Source: Mantamonas sphyraenae (Eukaryota > CRuMs > Mantamonadidae). From it: a DNA stretch of 64,000 bases. Below the pieces are notes generated by a model, which made no database searches, was not told where the DNA came from, and worked only from the letters and a program-made list of their open reading frames with translations. Positions within the stretch are counted from its first letter, which is position 1; every line of letters begins with the position of its first letter. This document shows, piece by piece, positions 13,001 through 25,000 of this stretch. The stretch covers positions 161,533 through 225,532 of the forward strand of contig JAPMXV010000027.1 in assembly GCA_026936335.1 (NCBI GenBank). Reading direction: 5' to 3'. Made by a program: the position numbers and the translations under genes.

Positions 13001-16000
13001 TAGCGCCGCAAACGGTGTCATTGTGCTCGCCTCTACAACAGGCATCACATTCACCACGGGCGACAACTCAGGAGTTGCACTCATGCGATTCACCGGCACG
13101 TTGACGGATGTGAACACGGCTCTTGCCACTCTGGCGTACACTCCCAACAACAACTACTTTGGTACAGACACCATCTCTGTGGGCGTGAACGACAACGGAG
13201 GCACAGGTGAAGGCGGGCCGGCAAGCTCTGCCAGCTCGTTCACCGTGCTCGTCAATGCAGTCAACGACAACATGAACATAACGGTTCTGGGTGCACAAAC
13301 AGTCAACGAAGACACTGATCTGACTCTGTTTGGCATCACCCTGACGGACCAGGACGTGGGCACGAACGAGATCCTGGTCAATTTGACCACGAACATCGGC
13401 ACCCTTACTTTGTCCAACACAACCGGGTTGACGTTTCTATCTCGGCAACGGGACGGCAGACTCCAACATGCAGCTCTTGGGCTCGCTGGCCATCATCAAC
13501 GACGCCCTGCACGGAGCCGTGTACCGCAGTTTGCTCAACCAGAACGGCGCAGACACACTGGACATTTGGGTGTCCGACCGTGGCTTTGGCAGCGCGAATG
13601 GCACTGTGACCATCAGCCAGAAAGCGCAGATCATCAACGTGGCCCCGGTGAACGACGCACCTGTGCTCACACCCAGCCCTGCCTCGGTTTCCGTCGATGA
13701 AGACAGTCAGCTTACCCTGTCTGGCATTTCCGTCGCAGACGTCGACGTGGCCGCGTCCTCTCTTTTCTTCAACTTCACTGTGTCCAGGGGCTCACTTTCG
13801 CTGGGAAGTACGACCGGTTTGTTGTTCACCCTTGGCGCCGGATCAGGTGACAAGGCCATGCACTTCACCGCCACCACAACCCAGTTTGCAAGTGCCATCG
13901 CCGCAGCTGGCCTCGTGTACCAACCGGACCCGAACTACAATGGAGTGGATGTCCTCCACCTCCTCGTGTCCGACCAGGGCGCAACAGGCTCCGGTGGCGC
14001 TCTCACGGATACCGCTACAACCGTTATCACAGTCAATGCGGTCAACGACGGACCGACCGTCGTCGTGCCGAGCTCCCAGAGCGCTGTGGAGGATGTTCAG
14101 TTGACCATTGCTGGCATTTCAGTGTCGGACATTGATGCAGGCGCATCGCTGGTGACCGTCAACGCGAGTGTCTCCAACGGACAGATCTGGCTTCGAAACA
14201 CGACTTCCTTGATCTTTGCGCTTGGCAGCGGATCTGCAGATGTGGATGTGCGCTTCCGTGGTACGCTCACCGCCGTCAACGAGGCCTTGAGTAGCGTGGT
14301 CTACCTGGCACAGTCTCACTACAACGGAGCGGACACCCTCGTGATCAACGTCGATGACAACGGCAACAGTGGCTCCGGTGGGTTGCTTACAGCATCCGCC
14401 TCCGTTCCGCTTTCCGTCGCTGCAGTCAACGACGCCCCGGTGTTGACGGTGCCTGCTGCCCAGAGCACGAATGAGGACGCAGCGCCCCTGGTGATCTCGG
14501 GTATCAGCGTCACCGACGTGGATGCGGGAGCAAACGCGATGCAGTTCAACATGTCCGTGTCCAGCGGCACCATCACGATTCCTACAACCGCAGGGCTCAC
14601 CTTCGTTGTCGGTGACGGTGTCAACGACCGATTTGTCTCGTTTACGACCTCAATGACCAACTTCAACACCAGCATGACCACGGGAGGCGTCGCGTACTCG
14701 GGCGACCTGAACTTTGAGGGAACGGACACCTTGCTTGTAGTCGTCAGCGATCTCGGCAACACCGGCGGCGTCGCTCTGACAAACACAGGCTCTGTCACCA
14801 TCACGGTCAATGCTGTGAACGACGCCCCACTCATTACTGTGCCTGGCGCCCAGGTGGTAAACGAAGAGTCCGACCTGCTGGTGTCAGGCATCAGCGTTGC
14901 AGACGTCGATGTGGCAACCGGCTCCATGTCCTTCAACGCCAGCGTGTCCAACGGTATCATCCGCCTCGGGTCATCGGTGCCCTCTCTGACCTCGATCAGT
15001 GGCAACAACTCTGCGTCGTTGTCGTTCACCGGCTCGCTCACGGCGCTGAACAACGCCCTGGCCACGCTTGTGTATCGTGGCAGTGTGAACTTCCAGGGCG
15101 TGGACACGCTGCTCTTGGGTGTGCGAGACAACGGCAACACGGGAAGCGGCGGTGAGCTCAGTCACGCTGCCTCTGTTTCTATCACCGTGGCGGAAGTTAA
15201 TGACCCGCCCGTTCTCACAGCACCCTCGAGTGCAACTGCCAACGAAGATGTTGACGTGACCATTGGTGGTGTGTCTGTTGCAGACCCGGATGTCGGTGGT
15301 GGCCTCATGTCCTTCAACATCAGCGTGAGCAATGGCGTGCTCACGCTGCCGAACCGAAACAGTGGTGAAGTTTTCGTTGTTGGCGACGGCGTTCAAGATG
15401 GAACCATCCACCTGCTGGGCAACGTGACCACAATCAACGCGGTGTCCAGCGCCATTGTCTACCGCGCCAATGAGAACTACAACGGACCGGATACCCTCAG
15501 CGTGTTTGTCAGCGATCGTGGACACTCCGGCTCTGGTGGAGCTCTTTCGGATTCCGCGAACGTGGCGATCACGGTTGTGGCCGTGAACGACGGCCCTGTG
15601 CTGAGTGTTGTGTCTGCACAGAGTGTGGCTGAGGACGTGGATCTGACGATCAACGGCATCAGCGTGACGGACGTGGACGTTGCAGGCAACGCATTCCAGG
15701 CGAACGTGAGCGTGAGCCAGGGTGTGGTGACCGCAGTGACGACGACGGGCCTGACATTCAGTGTTGGCGACGGTGCGTCGGACGCGACGATGAGCTTCAC
15801 GGGCACGCTGACCCAGGTGCAGACTGCACTGGGTGTGCTGGTGTACCGCGGGGCACAGGATTACAACGGCGCAGACACGCTTGTGGTGCGCGTGAGTGAC
15901 CTGGGCAACGTGGGTGTGGGTGGAGAGTTGACAGACAGCGGCAGCGTGGGCATCACGGTGACGCAGGTGAACGACCGCCCTGCCATCACACCTGTGGGTG

Positions 16001-19000
16001 GAGTGAACGTGGACGAGGACACGGATCTGACGATTGCAGGCATCACTGTGACGGACATTGACGTGGGCGGAGAGTCCATGGAGATGAACTTGACGGTGAC
16101 GCATGGTGTGCTGACAAGCGTGAACGCAGGTGGCGTGACGTTTGTGTCTGGCACGAGCAACGGAGGACGCAGTCTGGTGCTGAACGGCACGGTGACGGCC
16201 CTGAACGCGGCCATTGGGCAAGTGGTGTACCACGGCGACCTGCACTTCTTTGGCAGCGACTCGCTCGAACTGAGCGTGCGCGACAAGGGCAACACGGGAG
16301 CCGGCGGTGAGCAGACAGACAGCCAGAGTGTGGCGATCACTGTGAATGGTGTGAACGATGCGCTGGTGATCACTCTGCCGAGTGCACAGAGTGTGGCTGA
16401 GGACACGGATCTGACGATTGGCGGCATCAGCGTGAGCGATGTGGACGTGGCCGGATTTGCGTTCCGAGTGAACGTGAGTGTGAGCGCAGGCAGCCTGTGG
16501 CTGGGCAGCACGACGGGTCTGACGTTTGGCAGTGGCGACGGAGTGAACGACACGTGGATTGTGTTTGACGGGTCGATCACGGCTGTGAACGCAGCACTGT
16601 CGAACATGGTGTACCGTGGAGTGACACAGTACAACGGAGCAGACGGGCTTGTTGTGTGGGTGTCTGACCAGGGAGCAGTCGGGAGCGGTGGTGAGCAGGT
16701 GTCGAACAAGACGCTTGTGATCAACGTGGTGGCTGTGAACGATGCACCTGTGCTGAGTGTGCCTGGGGCACAGAGCACGGCCGAGGACACTGCGCTGACA
16801 GTGAGCGGCGTGAGTGTGGCGGACGTGGACGTTGCGGCGGAGCGATGAACGTGAACGTGAGTGTGAGTGCTGGCCGAGTGTGGCTGGCGAGCACGAACGG
16901 CCTTGTGTTCAGTGCAGGCAACGGCAGCAGCGACGGACGGGTGGAGTTCAGCGGCAGCGTGACGGATGTGAACAACGCGCTGGCGACTGTTGTGTACATG
17001 CCGGACAGTGCGTTCAACGGAGTGGACAGCATTGTGGTGAGCGTGAACGACGGTGGCAACACGGGCAGTGGCGGAGTGCTTGGAGACAGTGGCAGCATTG
17101 TTGTGACTGTGCTGAGCGTGAACGACGCGCCTGTGCTGAGTGTGCCGAGTGGACAGAGCGGCGTTGAGGACACGGATCTGACGATTGGTGGGATCAGCGT
17201 GAGCGATGTGGACATTGCGGGCAGTCTGCTGCTGGTGAACGTGAGCGCAAGCCAGGGTGTGGTGACACTGGGCAGCATGAGCGGCGTGACGATTGTGGAC
17301 GGAGCAGCATCGGGCACGAAGGATGTGCGCTTTGTTGCGACGCTGACAAACGCAAACGCGGCGCTGAACAACATTGTGTACCGTGGAGACGCGGAGTACA
17401 ATGGAGGAGACACGATCACGGTGACAGTGAACGACCAGGGCGCTAGTGGCACGGGCGGAGCACTGGGTGACACGCGCACGATTGGTGTGAGTGTGAGTGC
17501 GGTGAACGACGCGCCTGTGCTGACTGTGCCTGGACCGCTACAGGTGAGTGAGGACACTGGGCTCACTTTCAGCGGTATTTCCGTCTCAGATCTGGACGTT
17601 GGTTCTGGACTGCTGGAAGTTCGTTTGAATAGCAGCATCGGCGTCATGTGGCTGATCAACAATGGCGGACTGGTGTTTACTTCCGAGTGCACAAACGGTC
17701 GCAATTGCAAGTACATGCGCTTTCAAGGTACATTGACGCAGGTATCTGCCGCTCTCAGTCCCATGTTCTACGAGGGAGATCCTCAAACATTCGGAGAGGA
17801 AGCACTCGTTCTACAAGTCTCCGATCTTGGAAACACTGGGTTTGGTGGAGAAAATGTGGTCAAAAGCGCCATCAACATCACGGTGGTGAATGTGAATGAC
17901 CTTCCAGTGCCAATCGTTCCCAGCGTTTTCACTGCCTTTGAGGATACACAACTGAACATCTCGGGACTCTCGGTAACCGACATCGATTCGACGACCCAGT
18001 ACATTAATATCACCGTGGAACATGGAACCATTCAACTCGTTCAAACACAAGGATTGGCAATTGTCGAAAACGTTAACGGAACGGAATCGATCAACGGAAC
18101 GAATCAGATTCTCAAATTCTATGGAAGCATTACCTCCGTCAACAATGCCATCCACTCGTTCCTGTACAACCCACCACCAGGGTACAGCGGCAGCGACCTC
18201 ATTCTCTTCAACTTCCACGACCAACCAGGTGCTCGTGAAAACGTTGAAACAGAAAACATACAACTGCCCATCTACATTACCATCCTGGCAGTCAACAACG
18301 GCCCTGTGCTGAGTGTTGTGTCTGCACAGAGTGTGGCTGAGGACGTGGATCTAACGATCAACGGCATCAGCGTGACGGACGTGGACGTTGCAGGGAACGC
18401 ATTGCAGGCGAACGTGAGCGTGAGCCAGGGTGTGGTGACCGCAGTGACGACGACGGGCCTGACATTCAGTGTTGGCGACGGTGCGTCGGACGCGACGATG
18501 AGCTTCACGGGCACGCTGACCCAGGTGCAGACGGCACTGGGTGTGCTGGTGTACCGCGGGGCACAGGATTACAACGGCGCAGACACGCTTGTGGTGCGCG
18601 TGAGTGACCTGGGCAACGTGGGTGTGGGTGGAGAGTTGACAGACAGCGGCAGCGTGGGCATCACGGTGACGCCTGTGAACGACCGCCCTGCCATCACACC
18701 TGTGGGTGGAGTGAACGTGGACGAGGACACGGATCTGACGATTGCAGGCATCACTGTGACGGACATTGACGTGGGCGGAGAGTCGATGGAGATGAACTTG
18801 ACGGTGACGCATGGTGTGTTGACGAGCGTGAACGCAGGCGGCGTGACGTTTGTGTCTGGCACGAGCAACGGAGGACGCAGTCTGGTGCTGAACGGCACGG
18901 TGACGGGGCTGAATGCGGCCATTGGGCAAGTGGTGTACCACGGCGACCTGCACTTCTTTGGCAGCGACTCGCTCGAACTGAGCGTGCGCGACAAGGGCAA

Positions 19001-22000
19001 CACGGGAGCCGGCGGTGAGCAGACAGACAGCCAGAGTGTGGCGATCACTGTGAATGGTGTGAACGATGCGCTGGTGATCACTCTGCCGAGTGCACAGAGT
19101 GTGGCTGAGGACACGGATCTGACGATTGGCGGCATCAGCGTGAGCGATGTGGACGTGGCCGGATTTGCGTTCCGAGTGAACGTGAGTGTGAGCGCAGGCA
19201 GCCTGTGGCTGGGCAGCACGACGGGTCTGACGTTTGGCAGTGGCGACGGAGTGAACGACACGTGGATTGTGTTTGACGGGTCGATCACGGCTGTGAACGC
19301 AGCACTGTCGAACATGGTGTACCGTGGAGTGACACAGTACAACGGAGCAGACGGGCTTGTTGTGTGGGTGTCTGACCAGGGAGCAGTCGGGAGCGGTGGT
19401 GAGCAGGTGTCGAACAAGACGCTTGTGATCAACGTGGTGGCTGTGAACGACGCACCTGTGCTGAGTGTGCCTGGGGCACAGAGCACGGCCGAGGACACTG
19501 CGCTGACAGTGAGCGGCGTGAGTGTGGCGGACGTGGACGTTGCGGGCGGAGCGATGAACGTGAACGTGAGTGTGAGTGCTGGCCGAGTGTGGCTGGCGAG
19601 CACGAACGGCCTTGTGTTCAGTGCAGGCAACGGCAGCAGCGACGGACGGGTGGAGTTCAGTGGCAGCGTGACGGATGTGAACAACGCGCTGGCGACAGTT
19701 GTGTACATGCCGGACAGTGCGTTCAACGGAGTGGACAGCATTGTGGTGAGCGTGAACGACGGTGGCAACACGGGCAGTGGCGGAGTGCTTGGAGACAATG
19801 GCAGCATTGTTGTGACTGTGCTGAGCGTGAACGACGCGCCTGTGCTGAGTGTGCCGAGTGGACAGAGCGGCGTTGAGGACACGGATCTGACGATTGGTGG
19901 GATCAGCGTGAGCGATGTGGACATTGCGGGCAGTCTGCTGCTGGTGAACGTGAGCGCAAGCCAGGGTGTGGTGACACTGGGCAGCATGAGCGGCGTGACG
20001 ATTGTGGACGGAGCGGCATCGGGCACGAAGGATGTGCGCTTTGTGGCGACGCTGACAAACGCAAACGCGGCGCTGAACAACATTGTGTACCGTGGAGACG
20101 CGGAGTACAATGGAGGAGACACGATCACGGTGACAGTGAACGACCAGGGAGCAAGTGGCACGGGTGGAGCACTGGGCGACACACGCACGATTGGTGTGAG
20201 TGTGAGTGCGGTGAACGACGCGCCTGTGCTGACTGTGCCTGGTGGACAGAACGTGAACGAAGAGACCGACCTGACGATCGGCGGTATCAGCGTGGCAGAT
20301 GTGGACGCAGCAGCCGGTGTGGTTGCCGTGAACGTGAGTGTGACGTCTGGTCAGATGTGGCTGGGCAGCACGAGTGGCCTTGTGTTTGGTGCTGGCAACG
20401 GCAGCAGCGACGCAACGGTGCGTTTCACGGGCACGTTGACCAACGTGAACGCGGCGCTGACGAACCTGGTGTATCGTGGCAACGTGAACTTCCAGGGCAC
20501 GGACAGCGTGGTGTTGAGTGTGAACGATCTGGGCAACACGGGCGCGGGTGGAGCGCTGGGTGACAGTGCCGTGATTGTGGTGACTGTGGCCGAAGTGAAC
20601 GATGCGCCTGTGCTGACGGCACCGGCCACTGTGAGTGTGAACGAAGACACGAGCAGTGCCATTGGCGGTCTGAGCGTGGTCGATGGCGACGTTGGCAGCG
20701 CGCGCATGCAACTGCGTCTGAGTGTGTCACAGGGTGTGTTGAGCCTGGGTAGCACAAGCGGACTGTTGTTTGCTGTTGGTGACGGCGTGTCTGACAGCAC
20801 GATTGAGTGCAACGGCACGGTGACGGATGTGAACGCGGCTTTGGGCAGCGTGACGTACGTGGCAAACAGCAACTACAACGGAGCGGATACGCTGGCTGTG
20901 TTTGTGGACGACCTCGGCAACAGTGGTCTGGGAGGAGCACTGAACGACACGGCGAACGTGGCGATCACAGTTGTGGCTGTGAACGACGGCCCTGTGCTGA
21001 GTGTTGTGTCTGCACAGAGTGTTGCTGAGGACGTGGATCTGACGATCAACGGCATCAGCGTGACGGACGTGGACGTTGCAGGGAACGCATTGCAGGCGAA
21101 CGTGAGCGTGAGCCAGGGTGTGGTGACCGCAGTGACGACGACGGGCCTGACATTCAGTGTGGGCGACGGTGCGTCGGACGCGACGATGAGCTTCACGGGC
21201 ACGCTGACCCAGGTGCAGACGGCACTGGGTGTGCTGGTGTACCGCGGGGCACAGGATTACAACGGCGCAGACACGCTTGTGGTGCGCGTGAGTGACCTGG
21301 GCAACGTGGGTGTGGGTGGAGAGTTGACAGACAGCGGCAGCGTGGGCATCACGGTGACGCCTGTGAACGACCGCCCTGCCATCACACCTGTGGGTGGAGT
21401 GAACGTGGACGAGGACACGGATCTGACGATCGCAGGCATCAGTGTGACGGACATTGACGTGGGCGGAGAGTCGATGGAGATGAACTTGACGGTGACGCAT
21501 GGTGTGCTGACGAGCGTGAACGCAGGCGGCGTGACGTTTGTGTCTGGCACGAGCAACGGAGGACGCAGTCTGGTGCTGAACGGCACGGTGACGGGGCTGA
21601 ATGCGGCCATTGGGCAAGTGGTGTACCACGGCGACCTGCACTTCTTTGGCAGCGACTCGCTCGAACTGAGCGTGCGCGACAAGGGCAACACGGGAGCCGG
21701 CGGTGAGCAGACAGACAGCCAGAGTGTGGCGATCACTGTGAATGGTGTGAACGATGCGCTGGTGATCACTCTGCCGAGTGCACAGAGTGTGGCTGAGGAC
21801 ACGGATCTGACGATTGGCGGCATCAGCGTGAGCGATGTGGACGTGGCCGGATTTGCGTTCCGAGTGAACGTGAGTGTGAGCGCAGGCAGCCTGTGGCTGG
21901 GCAGCACGACGGGTCTGACGTTTGGCAGTGGCGACGGAGTGAACGACACGTGGATTGTGTTTGACGGGTCGATCACGGCTGTGAACGCAGCACTGTCGAA

Positions 22001-25000
22001 CATGGTGTACCGTGGAGTGACACAGTACAACGGAGCAGACGGGCTTGTTGTGTGGGTGTCTGACCAGGGAGCAGTCGGGAGCGGTGGTGAGCAGGTGTCG
22101 AACAAGACGCTTGTGATCAACGTGGTGGCTGTGAACGACGCACCTGTGCTGAGTGTGCCTGGGGCACAGAGCACGGCCGAGGATACTGCGCTGACAGTGA
22201 GCGGCGTAAGTGTGGCGGACGTGGACGTTGCGGGCGGAGCGATGAACGTGAACGTGAGTGTGAGTGCTGGCCGAGTGTGGCTGGCGAGCACGAACGGCCT
22301 TGTGTTCAGTGCAGGCAACGGCAGCAGCGACGGACGGGTGGAGTTCAGTGGCAGCGTGACGGATGTGAACAACGCGCTGGCGACTGTTGTGTACATGCCG
22401 GACAGTGCGTTCAACGGAGTGGACAGCATTGTGGTGAGCGTGAACGACGGTGGCAACACGGGCAGTGGCGGAGTGCTTGGAGACAGTGGCAGCATTGTTG
22501 TGACTGTGCTGAGCGTGAACGACGCGCCTGTGCTGAGTGTGCCGAGTGGACAGAGCGGCGTTGAGGACACGGATCTGACGATTGGTGGGATCAGCGTGAG
22601 CGATGTGGACATTGCGGGCAGTCTGCTGCTGGTGAACGTGAGCGCAAGCCAGGGTGTGGTGACACTGGGCAGCATGAGCGGCGTGACGATTGTGGACGGA
22701 GCAGCATCGGGCACGAAGGATGTGCGCTTTGTGGCGACGCTGACAAACGCAAACGCGGCGCTGAACAACATTGTGTACCGTGGAGACGCGGAGTACAATG
22801 GAGGAGACACGATCACGGTGACAGTGAACGACCAGGGCGCTAGTGGCACGGGCGGAGCACTGGGCGACACGCGCACGATTGGTGTGAGTGTGAGTGCGGT
22901 GAACGACGCGCCTGTGCTGACTGTGCCTGGTGGACAGAACGTGAACGAGGACGTTCAGTTGACGATCACGGGTGTTTCGGTGACCGACGTCGACGTGGGT
23001 GCAGGGCTGCTGCAAGTCAACGTGAGTGTGGCTTCCGGTCGTGTGTGGTTGAAGTCCCTGGCCGGCCTTGGAGTGGAAGCAGGCAGTGGCAGCGGTGATG
23101 CCAGCCTGCGTGTGGTCGGCAACCTGACGTCTGTGAATGCGGCGCTGTCCGAAATGGTGTACCAGGGCAACCTGCACTTTGTGGGTGCCGACAGCGTTGC
23201 GATTGCAGTGAACGATCTGGGCAACACCGGGTCGGGTGGTGCTTTGGACGATGCACAGAGCATTGCGGTGACTGTGGCAGGTGTGAACGACGCGCCTGTG
23301 CTGAGTGTGCCGAGTGCGCAGAGCGGCATGGAGGACACGGACATTGCGCTCGGTGGCATCAGCGTGAGCGATGTGGACGTGGCTGCGAACGAACTTGTGG
23401 TTGATCTGCAGGTGAGCAGCGGTGTTCTGACGCTTGGCGGCACGACGACGGGCCTGACGTTTGTGACGGGCGGTCCGTCGCTGAACGCCGTGATGCGCTT
23501 CCGAGGCAGCCTGACGAACATCAACACGGCGATGAGCAGTGTGGTGTACCGTGGCAACACGCACTACAACGGAGCGGACACGGTTCTGGTTACTGTGAAC
23601 GACCAGGGAGCCGTGGGCATTGGTGGTGCTCTGAGCGATGCGGCCAATGTGTCTGTGACTGTGAACGCTGTGAACGACGCGCCTTCGGTCGCTGTGGGTG
23701 GAGCCCAGAATGTGGACGAAGACGAAGTCCTCGGTGTCACAGGGATCTCTGTGGCGGATGTGGATGTCGCTGGAACAAGCATGACGGTGAACGTAAGCGT
23801 GAGCCGTGGTGTGTTGACCCTGGGTTCGTCGACGGGACTTGTGTTTTCAAGTGGCGACGGAGCTGCTGATGCGTCGATGGTGTTTTCAGGCACGCTGACG
23901 AGTGTGAACAGTGCGTTGGCGACGCTGCAGTACCAGGGCAACCTGGACTTCAACGGATTGGACAACGTGGTCGTTGGCGTTAGTGACAACGGAGGTACTG
24001 GAGCTGGTGGGGCTCTGTCAGCTTCCGCCAGCAAGCTTGTGGTTGTGAACGCGGTGAACGACAAGGTGAACATTACTGTGCTGGACACGCAGAGCGTGAA
24101 CGAGGACACGGACCTGAGCATGTATGGCATCAGCATCTCTGATGTGGACATTGGAGGCGACACGATGCTTGTGAACGTGACGGTGACGGAGGGCCTTGTG
24201 AGCCTTGGCAGCACTGCAGGGTTGACGTTTACGCAGGGTGACGGTGCGGCGGACGCGGATGTGCGCTTCTCGGGCAACCTGACGGCAATCAACGCGGCGC
24301 TGAACGGCCTTGTGTATCGCGGTGCGCAGCACTGGAATGGTGCTGAGCTGCTGCGTGTGTGGGCGTCTGATCAGGGCTTCGGCAGTGCGAACGGCACGGT
24401 GACGGAGACGGAGAAGCTTCAGGTGATCAACGTGCTTGCTGTAAACGACGCGCCTGTGATCGGTGTGACAAGCAGCAGCGTGGCGACGGCTGAGGATGTG
24501 AGCGTGAATGTGACTGGCCTGAGTGTGAGTGACGTTGACGTGATGGCATCTGCAGTGTCTGTGAATCTGACTGCGACCAGTGGTGTGATGACGCTCGGAT
24601 CGACGAGTGGGCTCGCTTTCACGCTTGGCAGTGGCAACTCGAACAAGGAGATGCAGTTCTCGGGCACCTTGACTGCAGTGAACGCTGCGTTGGCATCTGG
24701 CGTGTCGTATGTGGGAGATGTGCATTTCAACGGGGCCGACAGCATTGTGATGACTGTGAGTGACCAGGGTGCAAGTGGATCTGGTGGAGAACAGACGGCA
24801 ACGGCGACGATCGCTGTGAGCGTGAGCGCTGTGAATGACGGGCCTGTATTGAGTGTGCCCAGTGCACAGAACGCGGTGGAGGACACTGATCTGACGATCG
24901 GTGGCATTAGCGTGAGTGACGTGGATGTGGCGGGCAGCAACGTGCGTTTCAACGTGAGCGTTAGCAACGGTCGCGTTTGGTTGGCAAGCACGACGGGCCT

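Noticed and set aside
17534-18300. Insertion sequence or intron
   Set aside because: No inverted repeats, target duplication or transposase; the piece is open in frame and encodes two domains of the same family that replace, rather than interrupt, F and G.
19589-19876. Short + strand frame of 95 codons recurring every 2688 bp (also 22277, 27667, 30355, 33044, 41105, 43793, 54576)
   Set aside because: It is an alternate frame across domains D and E; its recurrence follows from the repeat unit and it shows no independent conservation.
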